In this document: positions 1 to 6,283 of the stretch, piece by piece
Numbering within the stretch: position 1 is the first letter of the stretch
How the letters are laid out: each line of letters begins with the position of its first letter
Source: Anaerolineales bacterium
GTDB taxonomy: Bacteria > Chloroflexota > Anaerolineae > Anaerolineales > UBA6663
Assembly (NCBI GenBank): GCA_016789165.1
Contig: JAEURL010000203.1
Span: forward strand, 1-8,500
Length of the DNA stretch: 8,500 nt
Reading direction: 5' to 3'
Program-made: the position numbers and the translations under genes
The notes under the pieces: model-generated
Database searches by the model: none
What the model saw: the letters and a program-made list of their open reading frames with translations, nothing else
What the model was told of the DNA's origin: nothing

Positions 1-1
1 C

Positions 2-670
2 TCAGGCCGCCGCCCGCCCGCCGACGTAGCCGAGCGACGGGAACGGCGCCGTGCCGCTGGTGACGTCGCCGAAGCCGGCGGCGCTGACCAGGCGCGCTAA
101 GTCGGGCGCCGCGGCGGCCGGCGCCGGATGCAGCCAGTTCGCCCCGCCCGCCGGCCCGCCCGGCGCCGGGGCCAGAAAGTCCACCACCACCAGCCGCCCG
201 CCGGGTTTGAGCACGCGCCGGCACTCGGCCAGCCCGCGGCGCTGCAGGTCGGCCGGCAGGTGGTGCATCATCAGGCTGCTCAGGACCACGTCGCACGTGC
301 CGGCCGGCAGCCCGGTGGCCTCAATCAGCCCAACCCGAAAATCCACCGCCGCCCGCCGGCGGGCGGCCTTCTGGCGCGCCACCGCAATCATCTCCGGCGC
401 GGCGTCCAGGCCGATAACCAGGCCGGCCGCCCGACCGGCGGCCTCCAGCGTCAGGTCGCCGGTGCCGCAGCCCACATCCAGCACCGTCTCCCCCGGCTGA
501 ATAGCGGCCAGGTCCACGGTCCAGCGGCGCAATGCCCGGTCCTGGCCCAAGCTGATCACGCGCACGACGGCATCGTACAGCCAGGCCCAGCGGATGAGGC
601 GGCCGGCCGTCGCGGGGGCCGGCTGGCCGGCGGCGTGGGAATGGGAATGCGACCGGGGTGAGTGAGCCAT
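2..670 (-). CDS. Class I SAM-dependent methyltransferase (UbiE/Methyltransf_11-like)
   Basis: Transfers a methyl group from S-adenosylmethionine to an unidentified small molecule; probably cytoplasmic. The 222-residue protein has the Rossmann-fold methyltransferase motifs in order: motif I VLDVGCGTG at residues 63-71, the acidic ribose-binding residue D89 in GLDAAPEMI, the CDVVLSSLMMHHL stretch at 126-138, and LKPGGRLVVVDF at 154-165. The RWAWLYDAVV segment at 27-36 resembles the N-terminal part of UbiE/COQ5-type enzymes. The family assignment is firm but the substrate cannot be read from sequence. The N-terminus is unusual: five His residues fall within the first 12 positions (HSPRSHSHSH). 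The ATG is preceded by GGAGG at 681-685 with a 10-nt spacer, which supports this start. The TGA stop lies at 2-4, so the gene is complete. It is divergent from the TetR-type gene and is that regulator's most likely target (inference). Confidence 0.9.
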   Translation of the reverse strand: MAHSPRSHSHSHAAGQPAPATAGRLIRWAWLYDAVVRVISLGQDRALRRWTVDLAAIQPGETVLDVGCGTGDLTLEAAGRAAGLVIGLDAAPEMIAVARQKAARRRAAVDFRVGLIEATGLPAGTCDVVLSSLMMHHLPADLQRRGLAECRRVLKPGGRLVVVDFLAPAPGGPAGGANWLHPAPAAAAPDLARLVSAAGFGDVTSGTAPFPSLGYVGGRAAA

Positions 671-680
671 TGGGGTTTCG

Positions 681-685
681 CCTCC
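681..685 (-). promoter_or_regulatory. Ribosome binding site of the methyltransferase gene
   Basis: On the minus strand this reads GGAGG, ten bases before the ATG at 668-670. It is one of the clearer Shine-Dalgarno sequences in the window and fixes the start of the methyltransferase. Confidence 0.6.
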
Positions 686-711
686 ACGTATAATCGCCTA
701 CGAACACGCCC

Positions 712-740
712 AGCATAGGTCCGGCCCGGCGCGGCGTCCA
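712..740 (-). promoter_or_regulatory. Candidate sigma70-type promoter for the methyltransferase gene
   Basis: On the minus strand TGGACG (735-740) and TATGCT (712-717) are separated by 17 bp. Each matches the sigma70 consensus at 4 of 6 positions. The predicted transcription start near 705 would give a leader of about 35 nt that includes the GGAGG at 681-685. The match is modest and untested, but the spacing is ideal and the region is otherwise very GC-rich. Confidence 0.35.
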
Positions 741-756
741 TCCGCAAACCGGCGCG

Positions 757-776
757 TCTGTCCGGTACTGAACAGA
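757..776. promoter_or_regulatory. Candidate operator palindrome for the divergent TetR-family regulator
   Basis: A 20-bp imperfect inverted repeat centred on GTAC, TCTGTCCGGTACTGAACAGA. It matches its own reverse complement at 16 of 20 positions, and its outer five bases on each side are perfectly complementary. It lies between the two divergent genes, about 30 bp upstream of the regulator's ATG and about 87 bp upstream of the methyltransferase start. Further TCCGG half-site-like copies occur at 777-781 and 789-793. TetR proteins commonly bind palindromes of this size in such divergent intergenic regions; binding by this regulator is inferred. Confidence 0.5.
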
Positions 777-806
777 TCCGGAGAAGTGTCCGGAAACGGA
801 GGCGGC

Positions 807-1451
807 ATGGCCGCAGACCGCACGCTCGATCGGCGCGCCCAGCGCACCCGGCGTCTGCTGGGCGACGCGCTCACGGCCCTGATGCAGATCAAGCCGTACG
901 AGAAGATCACGGTCCAGGACATCAGCGAGCGGGCCAATGTGGGCCGCTCCACGTTTTACGCCCACTACGAGGGGAAGGACAGCCTGCTGAGCGCCAACTT
1001 CGAGTGGCTGGTGGATCAACTGAGCCAGGGGTGGGAGGCGCAGGCGCCGCCGGCCGCGCTTTTTCCGGTGGCCGAGTTCCTGGCGCACGTCCGCCAGCAC
1101 CGGGTTTTGTACGAGGCCCTGACGCGCGGGCGAGGCCTGGAGTTCTTCGCCACCCGCGGCCAGGCCGTGATCGCCCGGCGCATGGAACAGCGCCTGGAGC
1201 GCCTGTGCGCGGAGGCCCCGCCGCCGGCGCTGCCCCTGCCCGTGCTGGCCAATTTCGCGGCCGGCGCCCTGCTGGCCCTGCTCCGCTGGTGGCTGGACAG
1301 CAAACGCCCTTACCAGCCGGAACAACTGGAGGCCATGTTCCACGCGGTGTTGGAGACCGGGATCGGGGTCCGGCTGAGCGGCCAGCCGCCGCCGGCCTCC
1401 AGCCCGCCGCCCGCCGGAAGACGGCCGCGCCGAGGCGGGCCGCCGGCGTAG
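807..1451 (+). CDS. TetR/AcrR-family transcriptional regulator
   Basis: A DNA-binding repressor-type protein of 214 residues from this ATG. The N-terminal TetR domain is clear. It has the recruitment helix with QRTRRLLGDALTALM, then the helix-turn-helix ITVQDISERANVGRSTFYAH (about residues 34-53 from this ATG) followed by YEGKDSLL. The C-terminal part, with GALLALLRWWLDSKRPYQPEQL, fits the TetR C-terminal domain seen in regulators with this type of HTH. The ligand is unknown. The last 20 or so residues are a Pro/Arg/Gly-rich tail outside the fold. An in-frame GTG at 786 would add seven residues. The ATG is preferred because GGAGG (798-802) lies 4 nt before it, although that spacing is short. 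The gene is divergent from the methyltransferase and converges on the acs cluster. Autoregulation through the 757-776 palindrome is likely but inferred. Confidence 0.9.
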   Translation: MAADRTLDRRAQRTRRLLGDALTALMQIKPYEKITVQDISERANVGRSTFYAHYEGKDSLLSANFEWLVDQLSQGWEAQAPPAALFPVAEFLAHVRQHRVLYEALTRGRGLEFFATRGQAVIARRMEQRLERLCAEAPPPALPLPVLANFAAGALLALLRWWLDSKRPYQPEQLEAMFHAVLETGIGVRLSGQPPPASSPPPAGRRPRRGGPPA

Positions 1452-1465
1452 CCAGCCGCAAAAGA

Positions 1466-1501
1466 ACAGCCGGACCGGTGGCGAGCACCGTGTCCGGCTG
1501 T
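1466..1501 (-). terminator. Intrinsic terminator of the acs gene cluster, possibly bidirectional
   Basis: The left arm ACAGCCGGACCGGTG (1466-1480) pairs with CACCG (1486-1490) and GTCCGGCTGT (1492-1501). The stem is 15 bp with one bulged T (1491) and a 5-base GCGAG loop. On the minus strand the hairpin is followed by the T-rich run TTCTTTTG (1459-1466), as expected for a rho-independent terminator 38 bases past the acs stop codon. On the plus strand the sequence after the hairpin is not T-rich, so it probably serves mainly the minus strand, though the stem may also stop transcripts from the TetR gene. The rest of the 87-bp convergent gap shows nothing else. Confidence 0.8.
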
Positions 1502-1538
1502 GTGCAGTTCGGGCTGGGGAGTGGGGCCTGGCCGCCGG

Positions 1539-3506
1539 CTATTCTTCCAGCGTCGTGATGTCGCCCTCCGGCAAGCCCTGCGCGCGGGCCTTGAGCACCC
1601 GGCGCATAATCTTGCCCGAGCGCGTCTTCGGGAGTTTATCCACGAACCGGATGTCGTCCGGCTTGGCGATTGGCCCCAAGTGCTGGCCGACGTGCTGGCG
1701 CAGTTCCTCAGCCAGCTCCGGCGTCGCGGCATAGCCGGCCCGCAGCAGCACGAAGGTGTGGATGGCGTTGCCCTTCACTTCGTGCGGCAGGCCGATGGCG
1801 GCCGCTTCGGCCACGGCCGGGTGCGAGACCAGCGCGCTCTCGATCTCGGCCGTGCCCAGCCGGTGGCCCGAGACCTTGATCACGTCGTCGGTCCGCCCGA
1901 TGATCCAGAAGTAGCCGTCCTTATCCCGCCGCGCGCTGTCGCCGGCCATGTAGCGGCCGGGGTACTTGCTCCAGTACTGGCGCACGTAGCGCTCGTCGTC
2001 CCCATAGATGGTGCGCAGCATGGCCGGCCACGGGCGCTTGAGCACCAGGAAGCCTTCCTCGCCGTCCGGCACCGGGTGGCCGGCATCGTCCACAATCTCG
2101 GCCTCCTGGCCGAAGAACGGGCGCGTGCCGGAGCCGGGCTTGAGCGGCACCACCGGGGTGGGCGTGATCATGAACATGCCGGTCTCGGTCTGCCACCAGG
2201 TGTCCATGATCGGGCAGCGCCCCTTGCCGATCACGCGGTGATACCACTTCCAGGCTTCCGGGTTGATCGGCTCGCCCACCGAGCCGAGCAGGCGCAGCGA
2301 CGATAGGTCGTGCTTGCCCGGCCAGGCCTCCCCGAAGCGCATCAGCCCGCGAATGGCCGTCGGCGCGGTGTAGAAGACCGTGATGCCGTAGCGCTCCACG
2401 CACTGCCACCAGCGGTTGGGGTACGGGAAGGCCGGCCCGCCTTCGAACATGAAGGAGGTGGCGCCGTTGAGCATCGGGCCGTAGACCAGGTAGGAGTGGC
2501 CGGTCACCCAGCCGGGGTCGGCCGTGCACCACCAGCGGTCGTCGTCCTTCAGGTCGAAGACGTACTTGAGGGTGGCGTAGGTGCCCACCATGTAGCCGCC
2601 GTGGGTGTGCAGGATGGCCTTGGGCTTGCCGGTCGAGCCGGAGGTGTACAGGATGTAGAGCGGGTCCTCGGCGTCCATCACTTCGGTGGGGCACTTGCCG
2701 TTCGCCACCGGCAGGGCCGCCAGGGCGTGATACCAGTGGTCGCGCAGCGGGTCCATCGGCACCTCGTGCCCGGTGCGCTTGACCACGATCACGTTCTCCA
2801 CCGTCGGGCAGCGCTTGACGGCCTCGTCCACGATCTTCTTCAGCTCGAAGATCTTGCCGTTGACCCACGAGCCGTCGGCGCAGATCACCAGCTTGCTCTG
2901 GCTGTCGTCGATGCGGCCCTGCAGGGCGTCGGTGGAGAAGCCGGCGAAGACCACCGAGTGGACGGCCCCGATCTTGGCGCAGGCCAGCATGGCGAAGACG
3001 ATCTCGGGGATGCGCGGCAGGTAGATGGTGACGCGATCGCCCTTCTGGACGCCCATCGACTTGAGGATGTTGGCCATCCGGTTGACTTCGCGGTTCATGG
3101 CGAAGTACGAGTAGGTGCGGTGGTCCTTGCCGTCCTCGCTCTCCCAGATCAGGGCCAGCTTGTTCTTGCGCCAGGTCTTCAGGTGGCGGTCGATGGCGTT
3201 GTGGACGATGTTGGTCTTGCCGCCCACGAACCACTTAAAGAACGGCGCGTTGCTCTCGTCCAGCACCGTCTCCCACTTCTGGAACCACTCCAGCTCCTCG
3301 GCCCGCTGCGCCCAGAAGCCGGCCAGGTCGGCCTGCGCCGCGCGGGCGAGCGCCTCCCAGTCCGGCACGGCGGCCTGGGCGACGACGGCGGGATCGGGGT
3401 AATAGACTTCGCCTTCCAGGGGGGTCGAGGCAGCGGCAGTGGACATGGGCTCTCCTGATGAAGGTGGGGTGGAAAGGGATCCGAGCAGGTCTTTGATTTG
3501 GGACAC
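1539..3506 (-). CDS. acsA: Acetyl-CoA synthetase (AMP-forming acetate--CoA ligase)
   Basis: Converts acetate, ATP and CoA to acetyl-CoA, AMP and PPi through an acetyl-adenylate; cytoplasmic. The length of 655 residues is normal for the family. Visible motifs are the phosphate-binding loop YTSGSTGKPKA (287-297), the acetate-pocket and nucleotide motif DTWWQTETG (435-443) with the Trp typical of acetate-specific enzymes, the hinge and CoA region GRTDDVIKVSGHR (537-549), and PKTRSGKIMRR (626-636). The last contains catalytic Lys632, the residue acetylated by Pat-type enzymes in characterised homologues. Two starts are possible. The GTG used here lies 5 nt after the preceding gene's stop, with GGGAG (3517-3521) 10 nt upstream. 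An ATG at 3444-3446, with AGGAG (3452-3456) 5 nt upstream, would give 635 residues and still include the conserved domain. The gene is the last of the minus-strand cluster, so it is probably co-expressed with the cyclase. Confidence 0.95.
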   Translation of the reverse strand: MSQIKDLLGSLSTPPSSGEPMSTAAASTPLEGEVYYPDPAVVAQAAVPDWEALARAAQADLAGFWAQRAEELEWFQKWETVLDESNAPFFKWFVGGKTNIVHNAIDRHLKTWRKNKLALIWESEDGKDHRTYSYFAMNREVNRMANILKSMGVQKGDRVTIYLPRIPEIVFAMLACAKIGAVHSVVFAGFSTDALQGRIDDSQSKLVICADGSWVNGKIFELKKIVDEAVKRCPTVENVIVVKRTGHEVPMDPLRDHWYHALAALPVANGKCPTEVMDAEDPLYILYTSGSTGKPKAILHTHGGYMVGTYATLKYVFDLKDDDRWWCTADPGWVTGHSYLVYGPMLNGATSFMFEGGPAFPYPNRWWQCVERYGITVFYTAPTAIRGLMRFGEAWPGKHDLSSLRLLGSVGEPINPEAWKWYHRVIGKGRCPIMDTWWQTETGMFMITPTPVVPLKPGSGTRPFFGQEAEIVDDAGHPVPDGEEGFLVLKRPWPAMLRTIYGDDERYVRQYWSKYPGRYMAGDSARRDKDGYFWIIGRTDDVIKVSGHRLGTAEIESALVSHPAVAEAAAIGLPHEVKGNAIHTFVLLRAGYAATPELAEELRQHVGQHLGPIAKPDDIRFVDKLPKTRSGKIMRRVLKARAQGLPEGDITTLEE

Positions 3507-3511
3507 GGCGC

Positions 3512-3895
3512 CTAATCTCCCGGGCAGGTCTCGGCCGCCGGCTCATAGGCCGCGGCGGCGCGAGTATAACACTGACAATACGCGGTATTCTGCTCCACCC
3601 CTTCGGTGTTGCGCCACAACAGGTAGAGGACGCGCGTCCGCACGCACACCTGGCCGCCGGCCGCGGCCGGGGTCAGGCGGGCGGCCAGGTAGCCCAGGCC
3701 GGCGGCGGCCGGCTCGTCCACGTAGAAAATCCGGTCCTGCACCAGGCCGCCCGGCCCGCGCGTCCAGCTCAGCTCGCGCTGGAGGGCCAGCCAGAAGGCC
3801 AGGGCCGGCACGGCCATCACCAGCAGCCACAGGCCGCAGCCCAGCGCGCAGCTGCGCGGGGTCATCGGGCGGGAAGCGGAGCTCGGCCGGCCCAC
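3512..3895 (-). CDS. Small single-pass membrane protein of unknown function
   Basis: The function is not recognised. The 127-residue product has a basic N-terminus (Arg at 3, 9 and 14), one strongly hydrophobic segment at about 17-38, and a soluble domain of about 85 residues. By the positive-inside rule that domain should lie outside the cytoplasm. It has four cysteines (84, 107, 109, 124) that could form disulfides, a QDRIFYVDE stretch, and VCVRTRVLYLLWRN. The GTG start is 9 nt after the cyclase stop, with AAGGCGG overlapping that stop as a weak ribosome binding site. An internal ATG at 3863-3865 is an alternative but lacks a clear binding site. The stop is 5 nt before the acs GTG. The compact position between two firm genes and the coherent membrane topology support a real gene. 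A role as partner of the cyclase is speculation. Confidence 0.75.
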   Translation of the reverse strand: MGRPSSASRPMTPRSCALGCGLWLLVMAVPALAFWLALQRELSWTRGPGGLVQDRIFYVDEPAAAGLGYLAARLTPAAAGGQVCVRTRVLYLLWRNTEGVEQNTAYCQCYTRAAAAYEPAAETCPGD

Positions 3896-3904
3896 CGGTC
3901 CGCC

Positions 3905-6268
3905 TTAGGTGAACAGGGCCCGCACGCGCCGCTCAGCCGGGGCGCCCTTCTCACCCAGGACCTTGTACATGCCGACCGGCACGGTCTTGCCCTTCACCAG
4001 CCGCGCCTCGCCGAACTCGATGTCGAACTGGTCCTTGACCTGCGCGTACGTGAACTCGGTGATCAGCAGCGGCCACTGCAGGTCCTTGGTGAGGTCCTGG
4101 ACGCGCGAGGCCAGGTTGACGCCGTCGCCCATGACGGTGTAATTCACGCGCCGGCCCGAGCCCACCAGGCCGACGAAGACCTCCGCCGAGTTCAGGCCGA
4201 TGCCCATCTCCAGGTGCGAGGGTTTGCCCTCGGCCGCCCATTTGGCGCGCAGCCGGTCCAGCTCCAGGCGCATGTCGATCGAGCAGCGCACCGCCCGCTC
4301 GGCGTGGTCCGGGTACCAGAGCGGCGCGCCGAAGAAGGCCATCACCAGATCGCCCTCGTATTTGTCCACCGTGCCGCCGTGGCGGTGGATGACCTCGGTC
4401 ATCACGCCCAGGTATTCGTTGAGCGTGGCCACCAGCTCCTCGGGCGTCATTTTTTCGGACATGGTGGTGAAGCCGCGGATGTCCGAGAACAAGATGGTCA
4501 GCTCGGCGCGCTTGCCGCGCATGGCGTCGATGCCCTTGTCGATCAGCTGGCCGACCATCTCAGGCGAGATAAACAGCTCGAAGATGCCGCGCACGCGGCG
4601 CTTCTCCAGCTCCTCGCTTACGGCGCGCTCCACGGCCGGCGCCGCGAAGGCGACAAAGAGCGTGACCAGCGGCGCCACCAGCGGGATCTCGGTCCGCCCC
4701 ACCAGGAAGGCGGCCAGCCAGAGGGCCACCCCGGCGGCCAGCAGGCCGCCCAGCGCCAGGATGGCGCGCGTGGGCTCGCGGATCAGCAGCAGCAGCAGGC
4801 CCAGCCCGCCCGAGATCAGGATGCTCAGCAGCATGGGCGTGCGCTCGCCCAGTGCGCACAGCCGCAGGAAGCCGGCCACGCCCTCGGCCGGCGCCGCGCA
4901 CACCCCGGACCACAGTGTCAGGGTCTCGCCGCTCAGCACGGTGTCCAGGGCGTTGGCCATCACCTCCACGCCGGAGGTCGTCTGCTGGAAGCCGAAGGGG
5001 GTCGGGTAGATGTCCTGCAGCGAGGCCGAGGTCGCGCCGATCAGCACGATCTTGCCGCGGAAGGCGTCCGGGTCCTCGCGGATCTGGTCACCGTTGACGA
5101 CCTTGAGGGCGGAGATGACCGGGACGGTGCCGGCCGGGCCGCGGAAATTGACGCGCAGGAATTTGCGGTCCAGGCGGACGGTCTGTTCCCCGAACTGGAA
5201 GCGGTCCAGCGCTGGCCGGCCGGCCAGCGGCTGGCCTGTGTACAGGGAGGCCAGCACCACCGGCCAGGTGTAGTAGACCTCGCCCTGCGCCGGATCGCGG
5301 GCGGTGTTCTCCCAGGCCAGCACGCTGTGCACGGCCCCGTCGGCGTCGTGCTGAATGTTGGTGATGCCAAAGCCGGCGGCGGCCGCGCTCAGCGCCCGCA
5401 CCGGCTTGCGGACCTCGATGAACTCGTCGCCGGAGAAGTCTTTGAAGACCTCGCCGTTGAGGACCACGTTGCCGGCGGAACGGACCGCGGCCGCGAACGC
5501 GCCGTCGCCGAACAGGATGGTCAGGGTCTGGCCGGGCGTCAGCGGGTCCTGCGCCGGCTGGCCGGCCTCGTCCAGCACCGCCAGCGCGTTCACCTGAAAG
5601 CGGCCGGCCACCCCGGCCACGTCGTCGCCGGCCACGGCCGTATAGGTCACGGGGCCGAAGACCGGGATCTGCAGCAGCAGGCCGGGCGTGATCTGGCAGG
5701 GGGCGTCCAGGCTCGGGTTGGCGTTGAGGAGGTCAGCCAGGCTGACGTGGTAGCGGGCGGCCAGGCCCTCCAGGGTGTCGCGCAGGACCACGTGCGTCTG
5801 GGCCGGCTGGGTGGGGATGGTCAGCGTCTGGCCGCCGCAGATGGTGCCGGCATTGTCGAGCTGGTTGGCCGCGCGCAGGTCGGCGGCGCTGACGCCATAG
5901 CGCTGGGCGATATCCAGGAAGCTCTCGCCCTGCACGGTGTAGACCGCGGGCTTGAACAGCTCCGGCTCACGGAAGAAGACGTCCAGGGCGATCAGACGCG
6001 CGCCGCCGGCCGCCAGTTGGTCAACCAGCTGGGCAAAGTAGGTGCGCGGCCACGGCCACTGCAGGCCGCTGTTGGCGAAGGTGTAATCGTCGATGGCGAC
6101 GATGACCACGGGGCTGCGCGGCGGCTGGGCGCCGCGCACCTGGAAAGCCAGGTTGACGGCCTGCAATTCCAGGCCGTCCAGCAGGCCGGTCAGCCCGGCC
6201 GCCAGCATGGCGATGACCACCACCGTGATCAATGCGACGCTCTGGCGGCGGAGGCTTCCGGGACGCAT
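3905..6268 (-). CDS. Membrane adenylate cyclase, class III, with a CHASE2 sensor domain interrupted by three LysM domains
   Basis: Predicted to make cAMP from ATP in response to an extracytoplasmic signal. Order in 787 residues: membrane segment at about 10-30; first half of CHASE2 (31-107, with VVIVAIDDYTF and LIALDVFFREP); three LysM units at about 109-152, 158-202 and 208-253; second half of CHASE2 (254-445, from AGNVVL through GKIVLIGATS to GVEVMANALD); three membrane segments (about 478-497, 500-523, 526-545); C-terminal class III cyclase domain (about 585-770). Catalytic residues appear complete: metal-binding D596 (FSDIRGF) and D640 (KYEGD), adenine-selecting K636 and T711 (NYTVMGD), and transition-state N718 and R722 (NLASR). 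Thr at the second adenine position matches bacterial class IIIb cyclases. The ATG is 15 nt after the lipoprotein stop and has no clear Shine-Dalgarno, suggesting translational coupling. Catalysis is strongly predicted; the ligand is unknown. Confidence 0.93.
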   Translation of the reverse strand: MRPGSLRRQSVALITVVVIAMLAAGLTGLLDGLELQAVNLAFQVRGAQPPRSPVVIVAIDDYTFANSGLQWPWPRTYFAQLVDQLAAGGARLIALDVFFREPELFKPAVYTVQGESFLDIAQRYGVSAADLRAANQLDNAGTICGGQTLTIPTQPAQTHVVLRDTLEGLAARYHVSLADLLNANPSLDAPCQITPGLLLQIPVFGPVTYTAVAGDDVAGVAGRFQVNALAVLDEAGQPAQDPLTPGQTLTILFGDGAFAAAVRSAGNVVLNGEVFKDFSGDEFIEVRKPVRALSAAAAGFGITNIQHDADGAVHSVLAWENTARDPAQGEVYYTWPVVLASLYTGQPLAGRPALDRFQFGEQTVRLDRKFLRVNFRGPAGTVPVISALKVVNGDQIREDPDAFRGKIVLIGATSASLQDIYPTPFGFQQTTSGVEVMANALDTVLSGETLTLWSGVCAAPAEGVAGFLRLCALGERTPMLLSILISGGLGLLLLLIREPTRAILALGGLLAAGVALWLAAFLVGRTEIPLVAPLVTLFVAFAAPAVERAVSEELEKRRVRGIFELFISPEMVGQLIDKGIDAMRGKRAELTILFSDIRGFTTMSEKMTPEELVATLNEYLGVMTEVIHRHGGTVDKYEGDLVMAFFGAPLWYPDHAERAVRCSIDMRLELDRLRAKWAAEGKPSHLEMGIGLNSAEVFVGLVGSGRRVNYTVMGDGVNLASRVQDLTKDLQWPLLITEFTYAQVKDQFDIEFGEARLVKGKTVPVGMYKVLGEKGAPAERRVRALFT
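5510..5962 (-). other. Three-LysM insertion inside the CHASE2-coding region
   Basis: This segment encodes about residues 103-253 of the cyclase. Unit 1 has YTVQGESFLDIAQRYGV and ends GGQTLTIP. Unit 2 has HVVLRDTLEGLAARYHV and ends GLLLQIP. Unit 3 has YTAVAGDDVAGVAGRFQV and ends GQTLTIL. Each follows the LysM pattern of an opening strand, a helix with a conserved aromatic/Val pair, an Asn-containing middle in units 1 and 2, and a closing GQ-LxIP strand. Unit 3 is the most degenerate. Units 1 and 2 each carry one Cys (144, 191). Removing the insert joins DVFFREP to the DGAFAAAVRSAGNVVL stretch, which is the usual contiguous CHASE2 order. LysM domains generally bind N-acetylglucosamine-containing glycans; binding here is inferred. 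Confidence 0.85.
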
Positions 6269-6283
6269 AGGCGGCGGATCAGC

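Noticed and set aside
689..694. Perfect TATAAT on the plus strand upstream of the TetR gene
   Set aside because: No acceptable -35 element lies 16-18 bp upstream (the nearest TTG-type hexamer is only 13 bp away), and there is no extended -10 TG. It may be chance, so no promoter was called.
321..1343. Minus-strand open frame of 340 codons crossing the TetR gene and the divergent promoter region
   Set aside because: It overlaps the firm TetR domain on the other strand and the methyltransferase in another frame, and its translation is Arg/Gly/Pro-rich without motifs.
2310..3458. Plus-strand open frame of 382 codons opposite acs
   Set aside because: Acetyl-CoA synthetase motifs occupy the minus strand throughout. 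The plus-strand translation has no recognisable motif and looks like an antisense shadow.
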